From Bacteroidota bacterium (GTDB lineage Bacteria; Bacteroidota; Bacteroidia; Chitinophagales; Chitinophagaceae), in the NCBI GenBank assembly GCA_013285915.1, contig JABDGS010000002.1, positions 21,169 through 85,168 on the forward strand: 64,000 bases of DNA, written 5' to 3'. Positions within the stretch are counted from its first letter, which is position 1; each line of letters begins with the position of its first letter. This document shows positions 17,540 through 26,704 of the stretch, piece after piece. Made by a program: the position numbers and the translations under genes. The notes beneath the pieces were generated by a model. That model was not told the origin of the DNA, did no database searches, and was given only the letters and a program-made list of their open reading frames with translations.

Positions 17540-17583
17540 AGTTTAAAGTTTAAAGTTTAAAGTTTATAGTTGATTGGAGCGAA
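17540..17583 (+). repeat. Interspersed repeat family A, direct copy
   Basis: Three to four AGTTTAAAGTTT-like units lead into GTTGATTGGAGCGAA. It matches the reverse complement of 10402-10446 at 41 of 44 positions. It begins about 9 bp after the glnS stop. Confidence 0.85.
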
Positions 17584-17600
17584 GTGGCAGAAGCTGAATA

Positions 17601-17630
17601 GCGCTGTCATCACGCGAAACGCGTGATCTG
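17601..17630 (+). repeat. Interspersed hairpin repeat family B, copy 3
   Basis: Head GCGCTGTCATC as in copies 1 and 2, then a perfect stem TCACGCG-AAA-CGCGTGA. The stem sequence differs completely from copies 1 and 2, but stem size and the central GAAAC are kept. Confidence 0.7.
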
Positions 17631-17976
17631 TTGAAGAATAGCATTATGTCCAATAGCATTACTACAGCAAATGCAATAAAAACTATTTGCCCGGCTGCAC
17701 ACCATTATTCACCGTCCCTTGTGTCACTCAGTTGTACTGCGGTACCCTCGTCGGCTGTTCCTTGGCAGCTTTGCATGTAATACAATGGAACGCAGATAAC
17801 CAGGATTGTTAGGATTTATAGGATTGCAAGGCATCTGCGTTCATCCTGAACATCCTTTTCATCTGCGTTCAATTAATTTCAGCCGAAGGCTATGAAAAAA
17901 ACTCCTTTACTCTGTGTTTCTTCAACTCCTGCCTTTCCTCTGTGGTTAAAGTCTTCCCCGCCGTATCTTCGCAGCC

Positions 17977-19401
17977 ATGGCCGGATTACTTCAACAGTTT
18001 CAGCAGCACCTGCAAAAGCAGTTTCCTTTCCTGCACCCATCGCACAGTAAGCTAATATTGGCGGTAAGTGGGGGAGTGGATAGTATTGTATTAACTGACC
18101 TGTTTTACAAGGCCGGTTATGACTTCATCATCGCCCATTGCAACTTTCAATTAAGAGGCGAGGAGAGCAACAGAGATGAAGCCTTTGTAAAAAGCCTTGA
18201 AAACAAATATGGCAAACCTGTATTGGTAAAACATTTTGATACCGGAGCATTCGCGCAACAGCACAAACTATCTATCCAGGAAGCAGCAAGAAAATTGCGC
18301 TATGAGTGGTTTGAAAGCGTGAAACGTGAAACGTCAAACGTGAATAAAGAAGAGAAAAAACTAAACGCGCCTGGAGAAAACACATCATCATTCACGATTG
18401 ACGATTCACGATTCCCGTCTCACATCACCACCGCCCACCACGCCAACGACAACATTGAAACGCTGCTGATAAATTTTTTCCGCGGTACCGGTATCAGCGG
18501 CCTGCATGGCATACCGGCAAAACAAAGCGATATTATACGCCCCTTACTGTTTGCAAAACGCGGGGAGATATTGGCGTACGCAAAAGAAAATAATTTGGAT
18601 TGGGTAGAAGATTCAAGCAATGCTTCTGATAAATATACGCGCAACTTTATCCGGCTGCAAATGTTGCCCGCGGCAAAAGAAATATTTGCAAATGCTGAAG
18701 ATAACCTGTTGCAAAATATTGAACGGTTTAAAGAAGCAGAAACGCTGTATACGCAGGCTGTTGAGTTGCACAAAAAAAAGCTGCTTGAACAAAAAGGGAG
18801 CGAGTGGCACATACCTGTACTAAAACTGCAAAAAGCTGAGCCGCTGCAAACGCTTGTGTGGGAGATAATAAAACCATTCGGCTTTACCGCTGCCCAAACG
18901 CAGGAAGTAATAAAGCTTTTGCAGTCCGGCAACGGCAGTTATATTTCATCATTAACACACCGCATTATAAAAAACCGCGCGTGGCTTATAATTGCTCCAA
19001 GTAAATCGCGGGAAGCCAATCATATTTTAATTGAAGAAGGTGAGAAGAAAATAATATTTGAAGAAGGCTCTCTCGCGCTTAACATTGTTGCAAACAATAA
19101 TTCATCCATATCTTCCGATGCATGCATAGCCATGCTTGATGCAGCAAATATTCAGTTCCCTTTATTGCTGCGTAAATGGAAGACCGGCGATTATTTTTAC
19201 CCGCTCGGTATGCAAAAAAAGAAAAAGCTAAACCGCTTTTTTATTGATCAAAAATTATCAGCTACCGGTAAAGAAAAAACCTGGGTGCTGGAGATGGATA
19301 AAAAAATAATTTGGATAATAGGCCTGCGTATTGATAACAGGTTTAAAATCACGCCTTCAACTAAACAAATATTGAAGATTGAGTTTACTAAAAACTCTTA
19401 A
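17977..19401 (+). CDS. tilS: tRNA(Ile)-lysidine synthase
   Basis: PP-loop motif SGGVDS at residues 31-36, the QEAARKLRYEWFE helix, and TTAHHANDNIETLLINFFRGTG are all TilS signatures. TilS makes lysidine at C34 of tRNA-Ile(CAU), so that it reads AUA, using ATP and lysine; it is normally essential. Between the LRYEWFE helix and TTAHH there are roughly 30 more residues than usual (about residues 115-148, rich in K, E, S and T). They are encoded by an inverted repeat (18326-18409), so this looks like an in-frame insertion tolerated in a surface loop. The 3' end overlaps the convergent rhomboid gene by 14 bp. Confidence 0.95.
   Translation: MAGLLQQFQQHLQKQFPFLHPSHSKLILAVSGGVDSIVLTDLFYKAGYDFIIAHCNFQLRGEESNRDEAFVKSLENKYGKPVLVKHFDTGAFAQQHKLSIQEAARKLRYEWFESVKRETSNVNKEEKKLNAPGENTSSFTIDDSRFPSHITTAHHANDNIETLLINFFRGTGISGLHGIPAKQSDIIRPLLFAKRGEILAYAKENNLDWVEDSSNASDKYTRNFIRLQMLPAAKEIFANAEDNLLQNIERFKEAETLYTQAVELHKKKLLEQKGSEWHIPVLKLQKAEPLQTLVWEIIKPFGFTAAQTQEVIKLLQSGNGSYISSLTHRIIKNRAWLIIAPSKSREANHILIEEGEKKIIFEEGSLALNIVANNNSSISSDACIAMLDAANIQFPLLLRKWKTGDYFYPLGMQKKKKLNRFFIDQKLSATGKEKTWVLEMDKKIIWIIGLRIDNRFKITPSTKQILKIEFTKNS
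18326..18409. repeat. Inverted-repeat insertion inside tilS
   Basis: Left arm 18326-18344 reads GTGAAACGTCAAACGTGAA. The reverse complement of the right arm (18391-18409) is GTGAATCGTCAATCGTGAA, 17 of 19 identical. The 46-base centre is A-rich. The element keeps the reading frame and falls at a variable loop of TilS. Confidence 0.8.
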
Positions 19402-20053
19402 ACCACATAGTTATTTGATCAGTAAAATTGGTTAATGGATTTATGTTAGTTATTAAAAAGCACATAACGATAAAGTAAACTAAACCGTACAACGCGCCCC
19501 ACAAATGTGCAGAGTGGTTTATGTTTCCGCCACCACGCTTAGCCAGGTATCCCGAGATAACGAGATATATAGGGGCGAAAATAAATCCTGGTATTATGGG
19601 GGGAATAATAAAAAGCCCAATCTTATTTAAGGGCGCAATAAATATTCCCACAAATATAATAGCCGATACGGCGCCGGACGCACCCAGGCTTTTGTAGTGG
19701 TAGTCGTTTTTGTGTTTTATATAAGTTGGCAACAGGCAAACAACCAGTGTACTAAAATATAGCAGCACATACAACATTTCTCCTTTGCTGTTAAAGGCAG
19801 CAATAAAATTATCTTCAACACCCGTTATGCCCTGTTGCGTTTGCCCAAAAAAATAAAATGAAAGCATGTTAAACAGCAGGTGGCCTGTATCAGCATGTAT
19901 AAACCCGCAGGTAATAAAACGGTACCATTGGTTTTTTTGGGTTATAGCGGGTGGGTAAAAAATAAGGTCGTCAATAACTTTTTGGTTTGAAAAACCAATT
20001 AATGAAGTAATAACTGTAATAGCAATAAGAATGTACGTGAGCGAAAGGGTCAT
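19388..20053 (-). CDS. Rhomboid family intramembrane serine protease
   Basis: The 221-aa polytopic protein has about six TM segments, the rhomboid signature WYRFITCGFIHADTGHLLFNMLSFYFFG, the catalytic Ser in GASGAVSAIIF and the catalytic His in NHSAHLWGALYG. Rhomboids cut TM segments of membrane substrates within the lipid bilayer. The gene is convergent with tilS (14-bp overlap of 3' ends) and divergent from rarA. The substrate is unknown. Confidence 0.9.
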   Translation of the reverse strand: MTLSLTYILIAITVITSLIGFSNQKVIDDLIFYPPAITQKNQWYRFITCGFIHADTGHLLFNMLSFYFFGQTQQGITGVEDNFIAAFNSKGEMLYVLLYFSTLVVCLLPTYIKHKNDYHYKSLGASGAVSAIIFVGIFIAPLNKIGLFIIPPIIPGFIFAPIYLVISGYLAKRGGGNINHSAHLWGALYGLVYFIVMCFLITNINPLTNFTDQITMWFKSF

Positions 20054-20158
20054 TGGCTAAATTTAATTGCGGTAAAAATAGAGTAATACGGGTTATCAAT
20101 AAAATCCGCATAAAAATTGTATTGATAAAATAATTAGCAAAAACATTTACTTTGTAGC

Positions 20159-21472
20159 ATGAATTCACAGGCGCCGCTGGCAGAAAGAATGCGTCCAAAC
20201 ACACTTGACGACCTGGTAGGGCAACAGCACCTTACCGGCAAGGGCAGTATTCTGCGCACCGCTATTGAAAAGGGAAATATACCCAGCATGATATTGTGGG
20301 GGCCACCGGGCACAGGCAAAACAACCATTGCAAATATTATTGCCCATACACTGCAAATGCCGTTTTATCAGTTAAGTGCTATAAGCAGCGGTGTAAAAGA
20401 TGTGCGGGAGATTATTGAAACTGCAAAACAGCAGTCAAAATCAATTTTGTTTATTGATGAGATACACCGGTTTAACAAAGGCCAGCAGGATGCTTTGCTG
20501 GGTGCTGTGGAAAAAGGCATTATCATACTAATTGGTGCTACTACTGAAAACCCTTCTTTCGAAGTTAATTCGGCGTTATTAAGCCGGTGCCAGGTTTATG
20601 TGCTAAAGCCGCTGGATGATCAGGGTATGGTAAGCCTGCTAAAGCATGCGCTTGAAACCGACGAGGTATTAAAGCAATACCATGTACAGTTAAAAGAAAC
20701 CTCTGCACTAATAAATATTTCCGGCGGCGATGCCAGGAAGCTTTTAAACTTACTTGAACTTGTTGTTACAAGTAGCTTTCAAATCTCCGCTGGTTTTCAA
20801 GTCTCCCCTTTGGGGGGAGATTTAGAGGGGGCCGGGGCCGCCATCACCGACAACCTCGTAATGGATGTTGCCCAAAAACGCATTGCCATTTATGATAAAC
20901 AGGGTGAACAGCATTACGACATTATTTCGGCTTTTATAAAAAGCATGCGCGGCAGCGATCCCAATGCTGCTGTGTACTGGCTGGCCCGGATGATTGAAGG
21001 CGGCGAAGACGTGAAATTTATAGCAAGGCGTATGTTGATATTAGCCAGTGAGGATATTGGCAATGCGAACCCCAATGCACTGTTATTGGCAAACGCTACT
21101 TTTGACGCCGTTAATAAAATTGGCTATCCTGAATCAAATCTTATTTTATCGCAGTGTGCTATATATCTTGCATCAAGCGCCAAAAGTAACAGCGCAACGG
21201 CTGCAATAGGTGCCGCAATGACCGCAGTAAAAGAACACGGCGACCTGCCCGTTCCTTTACACATTCGCAATGCACCAACCCGCTTAATGAAAGACCTTGA
21301 TTACGGCAAAGGCTACCAATATAGCCACAGCTATGAAGGCAATTTTTCAGAGCAGGAGTATTTGCCGGATAAAATTTCAGGTACGCCCTTTTATGAGCCC
21401 GGCGCCAACGCCCGCGAAGAAGAACTGAGGAAGTTTTTAAAGTCGAGGTGGAAGGGAAAATATAAGTATTAA
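20159..21472 (+). CDS. rarA: Replication-associated recombination protein A (MgsA/RarA AAA+ ATPase)
   Basis: The 437-aa protein has Walker A GPPGTGKTT at residues 48-56, Walker B FIDEIHRF around 99-106, and the sensor block IGATTENPSFEVNSALLSRC. The C-terminal tetramerisation region is present (YDIISAFIKSMRGSDPNAAVYWLARM..., SEDIGNANP). It acts at stalled replication forks. Residues about 205-228 (including VSPLGGDLEG) are an extra loop encoded by a palindromic C/G-run repeat at 20781-20832, at the junction where family members vary. A/T-rich leader, no clear -33 box. Confidence 0.95.
   Translation: MNSQAPLAERMRPNTLDDLVGQQHLTGKGSILRTAIEKGNIPSMILWGPPGTGKTTIANIIAHTLQMPFYQLSAISSGVKDVREIIETAKQQSKSILFIDEIHRFNKGQQDALLGAVEKGIIILIGATTENPSFEVNSALLSRCQVYVLKPLDDQGMVSLLKHALETDEVLKQYHVQLKETSALINISGGDARKLLNLLELVVTSSFQISAGFQVSPLGGDLEGAGAAITDNLVMDVAQKRIAIYDKQGEQHYDIISAFIKSMRGSDPNAAVYWLARMIEGGEDVKFIARRMLILASEDIGNANPNALLLANATFDAVNKIGYPESNLILSQCAIYLASSAKSNSATAAIGAAMTAVKEHGDLPVPLHIRNAPTRLMKDLDYGKGYQYSHSYEGNFSEQEYLPDKISGTPFYEPGANAREEELRKFLKSRWKGKYKY
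20781..20832 (+). repeat. Palindromic CTCCCCTTTGGGGGGAG repeat inside rarA
   Basis: The block runs AAATCTCC ... TCTCCCC-TTT-GGGGGGAGATTT then AGAGGGGGC. Inner stem TCTCCCC/GGGGAGA and outer AAATCTCC/GGAGATTT can pair. A decayed relative (CTTTGGGGGGATATTGAGG) is intergenic at about 9652-9670. It is read in frame as VSPLGGDLEGA. Confidence 0.75.
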
Positions 21473-21559
21473 TAACCATCTTTTCACCATTTCTTATTAT
21501 TCAAAATCCGTCATCACATCATAATATTTCCGACCTTACGCCCCTGAAAATCTTACTGC

Positions 21560-23134
21560 TTGAAAAAGTTATCTGCCTTTGGCCTTAGTTTTTTATCCGG
21601 CTTATTGTTATGGGCGGCATGGCCTGTTTCACCCTTAACTTTTTTAATATTTTTTGCTTTTATACCCCTGCTTTACCTCGCGGATAATATCAGCAATAAA
21701 AGGCTATTCTTCCTCCTCTCATATCTGTCAATGCTTACATGGAATGTTTGCGCTACGTGGTGGATATGGAACTCAACCGATGTTGGCTCAGTAGCCGCTT
21801 TTATAGCTAACAGTTTTATTATGTGCCTGCCGTGGTGGGGTTACAGGGTATTTAAAAGAAGGTTTGGCAGGCGTACCGGGTATGTATCGCTTATATTGTT
21901 CTGGATGGCCTTTGAGTATATACATCTTAACTGGCAACTAAGCTGGCCCTGGTTAACTGTGGGTAATGTATTTGCATCAAACCCCAATTGGGTGCAATGG
22001 TATGAGTTCACAGGCACAAGCGGGGGCACGCTTTGGGTGCTGGTGATGAATATTTTGTTGTTTGATGTATTCAAAAATATACTTGCCCGCAAATTTGCCG
22101 CGAAGCAGTTAATTGTGCCTGCCGCTGTATTGGTTGTTCCATTGCTGTTGTCTATTTTGCTTATCCCGTCTGTTCACCCAAAATCGCAAACTTCAAATGT
22201 TGTTATCGCTCAGCCTAATATTGACCCATACAGCAAGTTTGCCAACGATGCCGCAGGGCCGCAGGTTCAATTGTTGCTTTCGCTGACTGCGAACGCAGTG
22301 GACTCTAACACGAGACTTGTACTTTGGCCCGAAACGGCAATGACGCAGAGAGGCGCGTATGAAGATAAGTTATTGCGATATGCTGATTACCAGCCAATTT
22401 TCAGTTTTCTTCAAAGCCATCCTAATATCACGTTGCTATCCGGCGTGGAAATACTAAAAAATTACGGGCCTGAAAAGGTGACACGCACCTCATTTTTATA
22501 TGATGGCGGTTATGCAGATGAGTTTAATGCTGCCGTAGCTTTAAAAAACGGCGTACCGGTTGAATATTACCATAAAAGCCGGTTGGTGCCTGGCGTGGAA
22601 ACTTTGCCTTCATTCCTCGACTTTATGGCCCCTGTTTTTGAAAAATTTGGTGGTACAACAGGCGGCTATGGCCGGCAGGATTCTTCGTCCGTGTTGCAAC
22701 AACCTGGCCAACCTTATATTGCGGCACCAATTATATGCTATGAGAGTATTTATGGAGAATATGTAAGCACCTACGTACAAAAAGGCGCCAATATTTTAAC
22801 TATTATAACCAATGATGGCTGGTGGGGTAATACTCCGGGACATAAGCAGCATTTGCAATACGCCCGCCTGCGCGCTATTGAAACAAGGCGTTGGGTGGCC
22901 CGTAGCGCCAATACTGGCATAAGCGCAGTAATCAACGAGCGGGGTGACATTGTTGAAACACAGCCCTGGAACAAACCTGCCGTATTGAAATACAATATAC
23001 CTGCGTTAACAGGCCAAACCTTTTATGTAAAGTATGGTGATATTCTTTCAAAAATTGCGCTTGTGGTTGCCTGCCTGTTCTTTGTTTGGAACCTGGTGAT
23101 GATAGTTAAAAAAAGATTTGCCCCAGTAAAATAA
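21560..23134 (+). CDS. lnt: Apolipoprotein N-acyltransferase
   Basis: The 524-aa protein has five to six N-terminal TM segments, a nitrilase-fold periplasmic domain and a C-terminal TM segment (ILSKIALVVACLFFVWNLVMIV). The catalytic triad is visible: Glu in LWPETAM, Lys in YYHKSRLVPGVE and Cys in IICYESIYGEYV. It N-acylates the lipoprotein N-terminal Cys in the inner membrane, the last step of lipoprotein maturation. The start is TTG: an in-frame TGA lies at 21545-21547, and no ATG/GTG fits before the first TM segment. Confidence 0.94.
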   Translation: MKKLSAFGLSFLSGLLLWAAWPVSPLTFLIFFAFIPLLYLADNISNKRLFFLLSYLSMLTWNVCATWWIWNSTDVGSVAAFIANSFIMCLPWWGYRVFKRRFGRRTGYVSLILFWMAFEYIHLNWQLSWPWLTVGNVFASNPNWVQWYEFTGTSGGTLWVLVMNILLFDVFKNILARKFAAKQLIVPAAVLVVPLLLSILLIPSVHPKSQTSNVVIAQPNIDPYSKFANDAAGPQVQLLLSLTANAVDSNTRLVLWPETAMTQRGAYEDKLLRYADYQPIFSFLQSHPNITLLSGVEILKNYGPEKVTRTSFLYDGGYADEFNAAVALKNGVPVEYYHKSRLVPGVETLPSFLDFMAPVFEKFGGTTGGYGRQDSSSVLQQPGQPYIAAPIICYESIYGEYVSTYVQKGANILTIITNDGWWGNTPGHKQHLQYARLRAIETRRWVARSANTGISAVINERGDIVETQPWNKPAVLKYNIPALTGQTFYVKYGDILSKIALVVACLFFVWNLVMIVKKRFAPVK

Positions 23135-23139
23135 AAGGC

Positions 23140-23937
23140 ATGCAAAAAGCATTTGAATATAAGGGCGGCAACGTCAGTTATTCTGTTAGTGGCAGTGGTA
23201 GGCCGGTAATATTGGTGCACGGCTTCGCCGAGGACAGCCGCATTTGGGATTGCCAGGTTGATTTTTTAAAGCAGCACTGCCTGGTAATAGTGCCCGATCT
23301 GCCGGGAAGCGGGCTTTCTGCATATAGCCCGGGGTTGCAGTCTTTTGACGATTTTGCTGATTGTTTGCTTGCACTGTCGCAAAAGGAGGGGATAAACACA
23401 TGTATAATGCTCGGTCACAGTATGGGGGGGTATATAACACTGGCTTTTGCCGAAAAACATCCCGGTTGCCTCGTGGCTTTTGGCTTTGTACACTCAACCG
23501 CCTTTGCTGACAGCGAAGAAAAAAAGCAAAACCGGCTGAAAGGTATAAAGATGATGGATGAGTATGGTGGATATGCTTTTATAAAAAGCACAACGCCCAA
23601 CCTTTTTTCGGTCGCCTATAAGCAGCGGTTTGCCGATAAAGTAAATGATTTGATTGAAAACGGTATTAATTTTAAAAAAGAAGCACTGCAGCAATATTAC
23701 AGGGCAATGATGGGGCGACCAGACAGGACAATTGTATTACGTAACAGTAAAACACCGGTTCTGTTTATAGCCGGTACAGAAGATGTTGCAGCCCCGCTGA
23801 ATGACGTTTTACAGCAGGTTCATCTGCCAGAAACATGCTATATTCACATTTTGCAAAATACAGGGCATATGGGTATGTGGGAGGCAACCGATGCCGTAAA
23901 CAAATACGTTTTGCAATTTATTGAGGATACTGAGTGA
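23140..23937 (+). CDS. Alpha/beta hydrolase
   Basis: This 265-aa protein has VILVHGFAEDSRIWD (oxyanion HG), nucleophile elbow GHSMGG, acid Asp in AGTEDVAAPL and base His in QNTGHMGMW. It begins 5 bp after the lnt stop and its stop overlaps the next start (ATGA at 23934-23937), so lnt, this gene and the T9SS cargo gene are probably one transcript. No signal peptide; cytoplasmic. Substrate not predictable. Confidence 0.9.
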   Translation: MQKAFEYKGGNVSYSVSGSGRPVILVHGFAEDSRIWDCQVDFLKQHCLVIVPDLPGSGLSAYSPGLQSFDDFADCLLALSQKEGINTCIMLGHSMGGYITLAFAEKHPGCLVAFGFVHSTAFADSEEKKQNRLKGIKMMDEYGGYAFIKSTTPNLFSVAYKQRFADKVNDLIENGINFKKEALQQYYRAMMGRPDRTIVLRNSKTPVLFIAGTEDVAAPLNDVLQQVHLPETCYIHILQNTGHMGMWEATDAVNKYVLQFIEDTE

Positions 23938-26615
23938 TGAAAAAATACAGTGTACTTGTAATACTGATTTTTGTTTATATACCATCTTTTGCATTACACA
24001 TAGCTGGGGGGGAGATGTTTTACAGGTACGTTGGGCCGGGCCTTACACCTAATACTGACCATTATTCCGTAACACTACGGCTGTTTAGGGAGTGTAACCC
24101 TGTGGCGCCGCCCGGGCAATCAGCCGCGCCTATGCCCCTTGAAGTTGAAATCGGCGTTTTTACTAATACTGGAACCACGGGTTCTCTTTTCACAACGCGG
24201 ATAGTTGAAAGAACCGGGTATGATGAAATCAAGCTTCAATCGCCACTCACGTGTATTCAAAATCCCCCAAGCATTTGCTACCAGATAGGATATTTTAATT
24301 TTGGTATTGATCTGCCAAAGCAACCTGACGGCTATACAATTGCTTATCAAACCTGCTGCCGCTCATTCACTATACTTAATGTGCATTTTTATCAGCTGCC
24401 AGGCCAGGGTAACCCGGGTGAGGGCGCTACTTATGCGTGCAGCATACCCGGCACCAATGTTTTGGGTAACACAGGCACTAATTCAAGCGCAATATTTGAT
24501 GTAAAAGATACGGTGCTTGTTTGCCAGCAAAAAAGGGTACGGCTTGATTTTAGCGCTACTGATCCAGATAGTGACAACCCCGCCTATGGAGATTCACTGT
24601 CCTATTCCTTTTGTGATGCATATAACAGGGGTGATGCGTTAAGTTCAGGTAACGTTGCGCCTTCTGCCCCTCCTTATGAAAGCGTTACGTACAATGGCGG
24701 TTACACCGGCGAAAGCCCTTTGGGTGACAATGTTGTAATAGATCCCAAAACCGGTATTATTACAGGTAATATCGGGGCAGCGGGTGGCTATGTTGTTAAT
24801 GTATGCGTAACGGAATGGCGGCATGGGGTGCCTATAAGCGTGCACCGTAAAGATTTTTTGCTGCGTGTTGCAGCTTGCGACTTTGCCGCTGCCGACCTGC
24901 AGCCAACTTATGTAAACTGCGACAGTTTGGCGATGCCGTTTAAGAATGAATCAACTTCATCCGCGATCAAATCCTATTTCTGGGATTTTGGTGATAAGCA
25001 CGCCAACCCCGATACCACCAATAACCCCACACCCACACATCTTTATAGTGATACTGGTACATACCTCGTAAAGCTGGTTGTAAATAAAGGACAGCAATGC
25101 TCTGATTCTGCTACCACGCTGGCACTAATTTACCCCGGCTTTGTGGCCAACTTTGGTGTTAAGGGTAGTTGTCTTCAAACGCCCTATCAATTTACTGATT
25201 CCTCTGTATCAAAGTATGGAACTGTTAATAGCTGGTTGTGGTCGTTTGGGGATGGTGCAACCTCCGATACCACAGATCCGCTGCATAGTTATTCGGTCTC
25301 AGGTATAACGAACATATCACTCACTGTCACTAACACAAAAGGGTGCACGGAAAATCTTACAAAAGCATTTGATGTAAGAGACAGGCCCTTTATTATGATG
25401 CCTTTCAGGGATACGTTGGTATGCAACTCAGATACGCTGCAGCTTGCGGCAAATACGGGTATTGCGGGCTCATATACATGGTCGCCCGGCAATAATATTA
25501 CAGGCATTAACAGCCAAACGCCTTTAGTATATCCTGTTGATACTGCTAAATATTATGTTGCTTTTGATGACGGCAGGGGCTGCACCAACACAGACTCGGT
25601 TACCGTAAATGTTGTTGACAGTGCTTTTGTTCACCTGGGTAATGATACTATTATTTGTCTTGGCGATACTATACAACTTATACCAAACACAAATGCCTTG
25701 TATTTTTCATGGCAACCGGCCATTAATTTAAGCAGCAGTACTGCAGACAGCCCGTATGCTTCGCCGGTAAATACTACCGATTACCATGTAATAGCTAAAA
25801 TAAGCAAGCACTGTATTGCCGCCAGCGATATTGTTATAAGTGAGATACCATACCCGACGGCTTATACGGGGCCGGATGTAAGCCTGTGCTACGGTAAAAC
25901 AGTGCAGTTATCTGCAGTCATTAAAGGTAGTTCATTCGCGTGGTCACCTGTAAACTCCTTGTACCGTGCAAATACCCTAACGCCTGTGGCGGGCCCAGAA
26001 AGTACAACCACGTATCAAATTGTAGTATACGACACAGCAAGCAAACCCAATTGCCCCAAGCCAACCACAAGCACTGTTACAGTAAAGGTTATTCCGCCCG
26101 TGAATGCCTTTGCCGGGCACGATACCAGCATTGTTGCAGGTCAACCGCTACAGCTTAATGCCACAGGCGGCACTACATATCAATGGCAACCGGTAACAGG
26201 GCTTGACAACCCCGCCATAGCCAGCCCTGTTGCAACATTTGCGCCTGGCATAACAACTATAACTTATACGGTTAAGGTTGGTACCACTGATAACTGCTAT
26301 GGGTATAGCAATGTGATGGTTAAGATATACCAAACCGGCCCTGAAATTTTTGTACCTACTGCATTCTCGCCAAATGGCGATGGCCTTAACGATGTATTAA
26401 AGCCCATTGTAGCCGGGCTAAAGCAGTTTAACTATTTCCGAGTGTACAACCGCTGGGGAAACCTTGTGTTCAGCGGTGCAGACCCATCAAGCGGGTGGGA
26501 TGGAACATTTGCAGGTTCAAAACAGCCCAGCGGGACCTATGTATTTATGGCCCGCGGGATTGATTATAATGATCATGTGGTTAACCGCAAAGGCACTGTT
26601 GTTTTGCTTAGGTAG
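23934..26615 (+). CDS. PKD-domain T9SS type B cargo (gliding motility-associated C-terminal domain)
   Basis: The 893-aa protein has signal peptide MMKKYSVLVILIFVYIPSFA. At least two PKD-like domains carry the W-x-FGDG motif (SYFWDFGDKHANPD at about residue 345, SWLWSFGDGATSD at about 435), followed by further beta-sandwich repeats with the LPNTN/TYTW pattern. It ends in the type B sorting domain: VPTAFSPNGDGLNDVLKP, FRVYNRWGNLVF, PSGTYVFMA. Such proteins cross the outer membrane through the Por/type IX system and are displayed or released; adhesion is a common role. It overlaps the alpha/beta hydrolase by 4 bp. Confidence 0.92.
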   Translation: MMKKYSVLVILIFVYIPSFALHIAGGEMFYRYVGPGLTPNTDHYSVTLRLFRECNPVAPPGQSAAPMPLEVEIGVFTNTGTTGSLFTTRIVERTGYDEIKLQSPLTCIQNPPSICYQIGYFNFGIDLPKQPDGYTIAYQTCCRSFTILNVHFYQLPGQGNPGEGATYACSIPGTNVLGNTGTNSSAIFDVKDTVLVCQQKRVRLDFSATDPDSDNPAYGDSLSYSFCDAYNRGDALSSGNVAPSAPPYESVTYNGGYTGESPLGDNVVIDPKTGIITGNIGAAGGYVVNVCVTEWRHGVPISVHRKDFLLRVAACDFAAADLQPTYVNCDSLAMPFKNESTSSAIKSYFWDFGDKHANPDTTNNPTPTHLYSDTGTYLVKLVVNKGQQCSDSATTLALIYPGFVANFGVKGSCLQTPYQFTDSSVSKYGTVNSWLWSFGDGATSDTTDPLHSYSVSGITNISLTVTNTKGCTENLTKAFDVRDRPFIMMPFRDTLVCNSDTLQLAANTGIAGSYTWSPGNNITGINSQTPLVYPVDTAKYYVAFDDGRGCTNTDSVTVNVVDSAFVHLGNDTIICLGDTIQLIPNTNALYFSWQPAINLSSSTADSPYASPVNTTDYHVIAKISKHCIAASDIVISEIPYPTAYTGPDVSLCYGKTVQLSAVIKGSSFAWSPVNSLYRANTLTPVAGPESTTTYQIVVYDTASKPNCPKPTTSTVTVKVIPPVNAFAGHDTSIVAGQPLQLNATGGTTYQWQPVTGLDNPAIASPVATFAPGITTITYTVKVGTTDNCYGYSNVMVKIYQTGPEIFVPTAFSPNGDGLNDVLKPIVAGLKQFNYFRVYNRWGNLVFSGADPSSGWDGTFAGSKQPSGTYVFMARGIDYNDHVVNRKGTVVLLR

Positions 26616-26704
26616 AACGCTGCCGCAGTACTGCATACTTCCTATAAAATAATTTCATTATAAAAGCGCGTGCAGGCCATTAGCTTATTAATTATTTTCG
26701 CTGC

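Larger units (their letters stand above)
17532..17976. other. Repeat-rich gap between glnS and tilS
   Basis: No gene is seen. In order it holds repeat family A (17540-17583), family B copy 3 (17601-17630), a reverse-strand relative of family C with AATCCT-type units (about 17790-17826), and CTCTGTG-type repeats (about 17890-17945) like those at 34938-34976. A TATCTTCG sequence (one base off TAnnTTTG) sits about 10 bp before tilS. Confidence 0.7.

Noticed and set aside
22284..22302. Palindrome ACTGCG-AA-CGCAGT in lnt as another repeat insertion
   Set aside because: The encoded residues fit normal Lnt length and sequence just before LWPETAM, so this is ordinary coding sequence.
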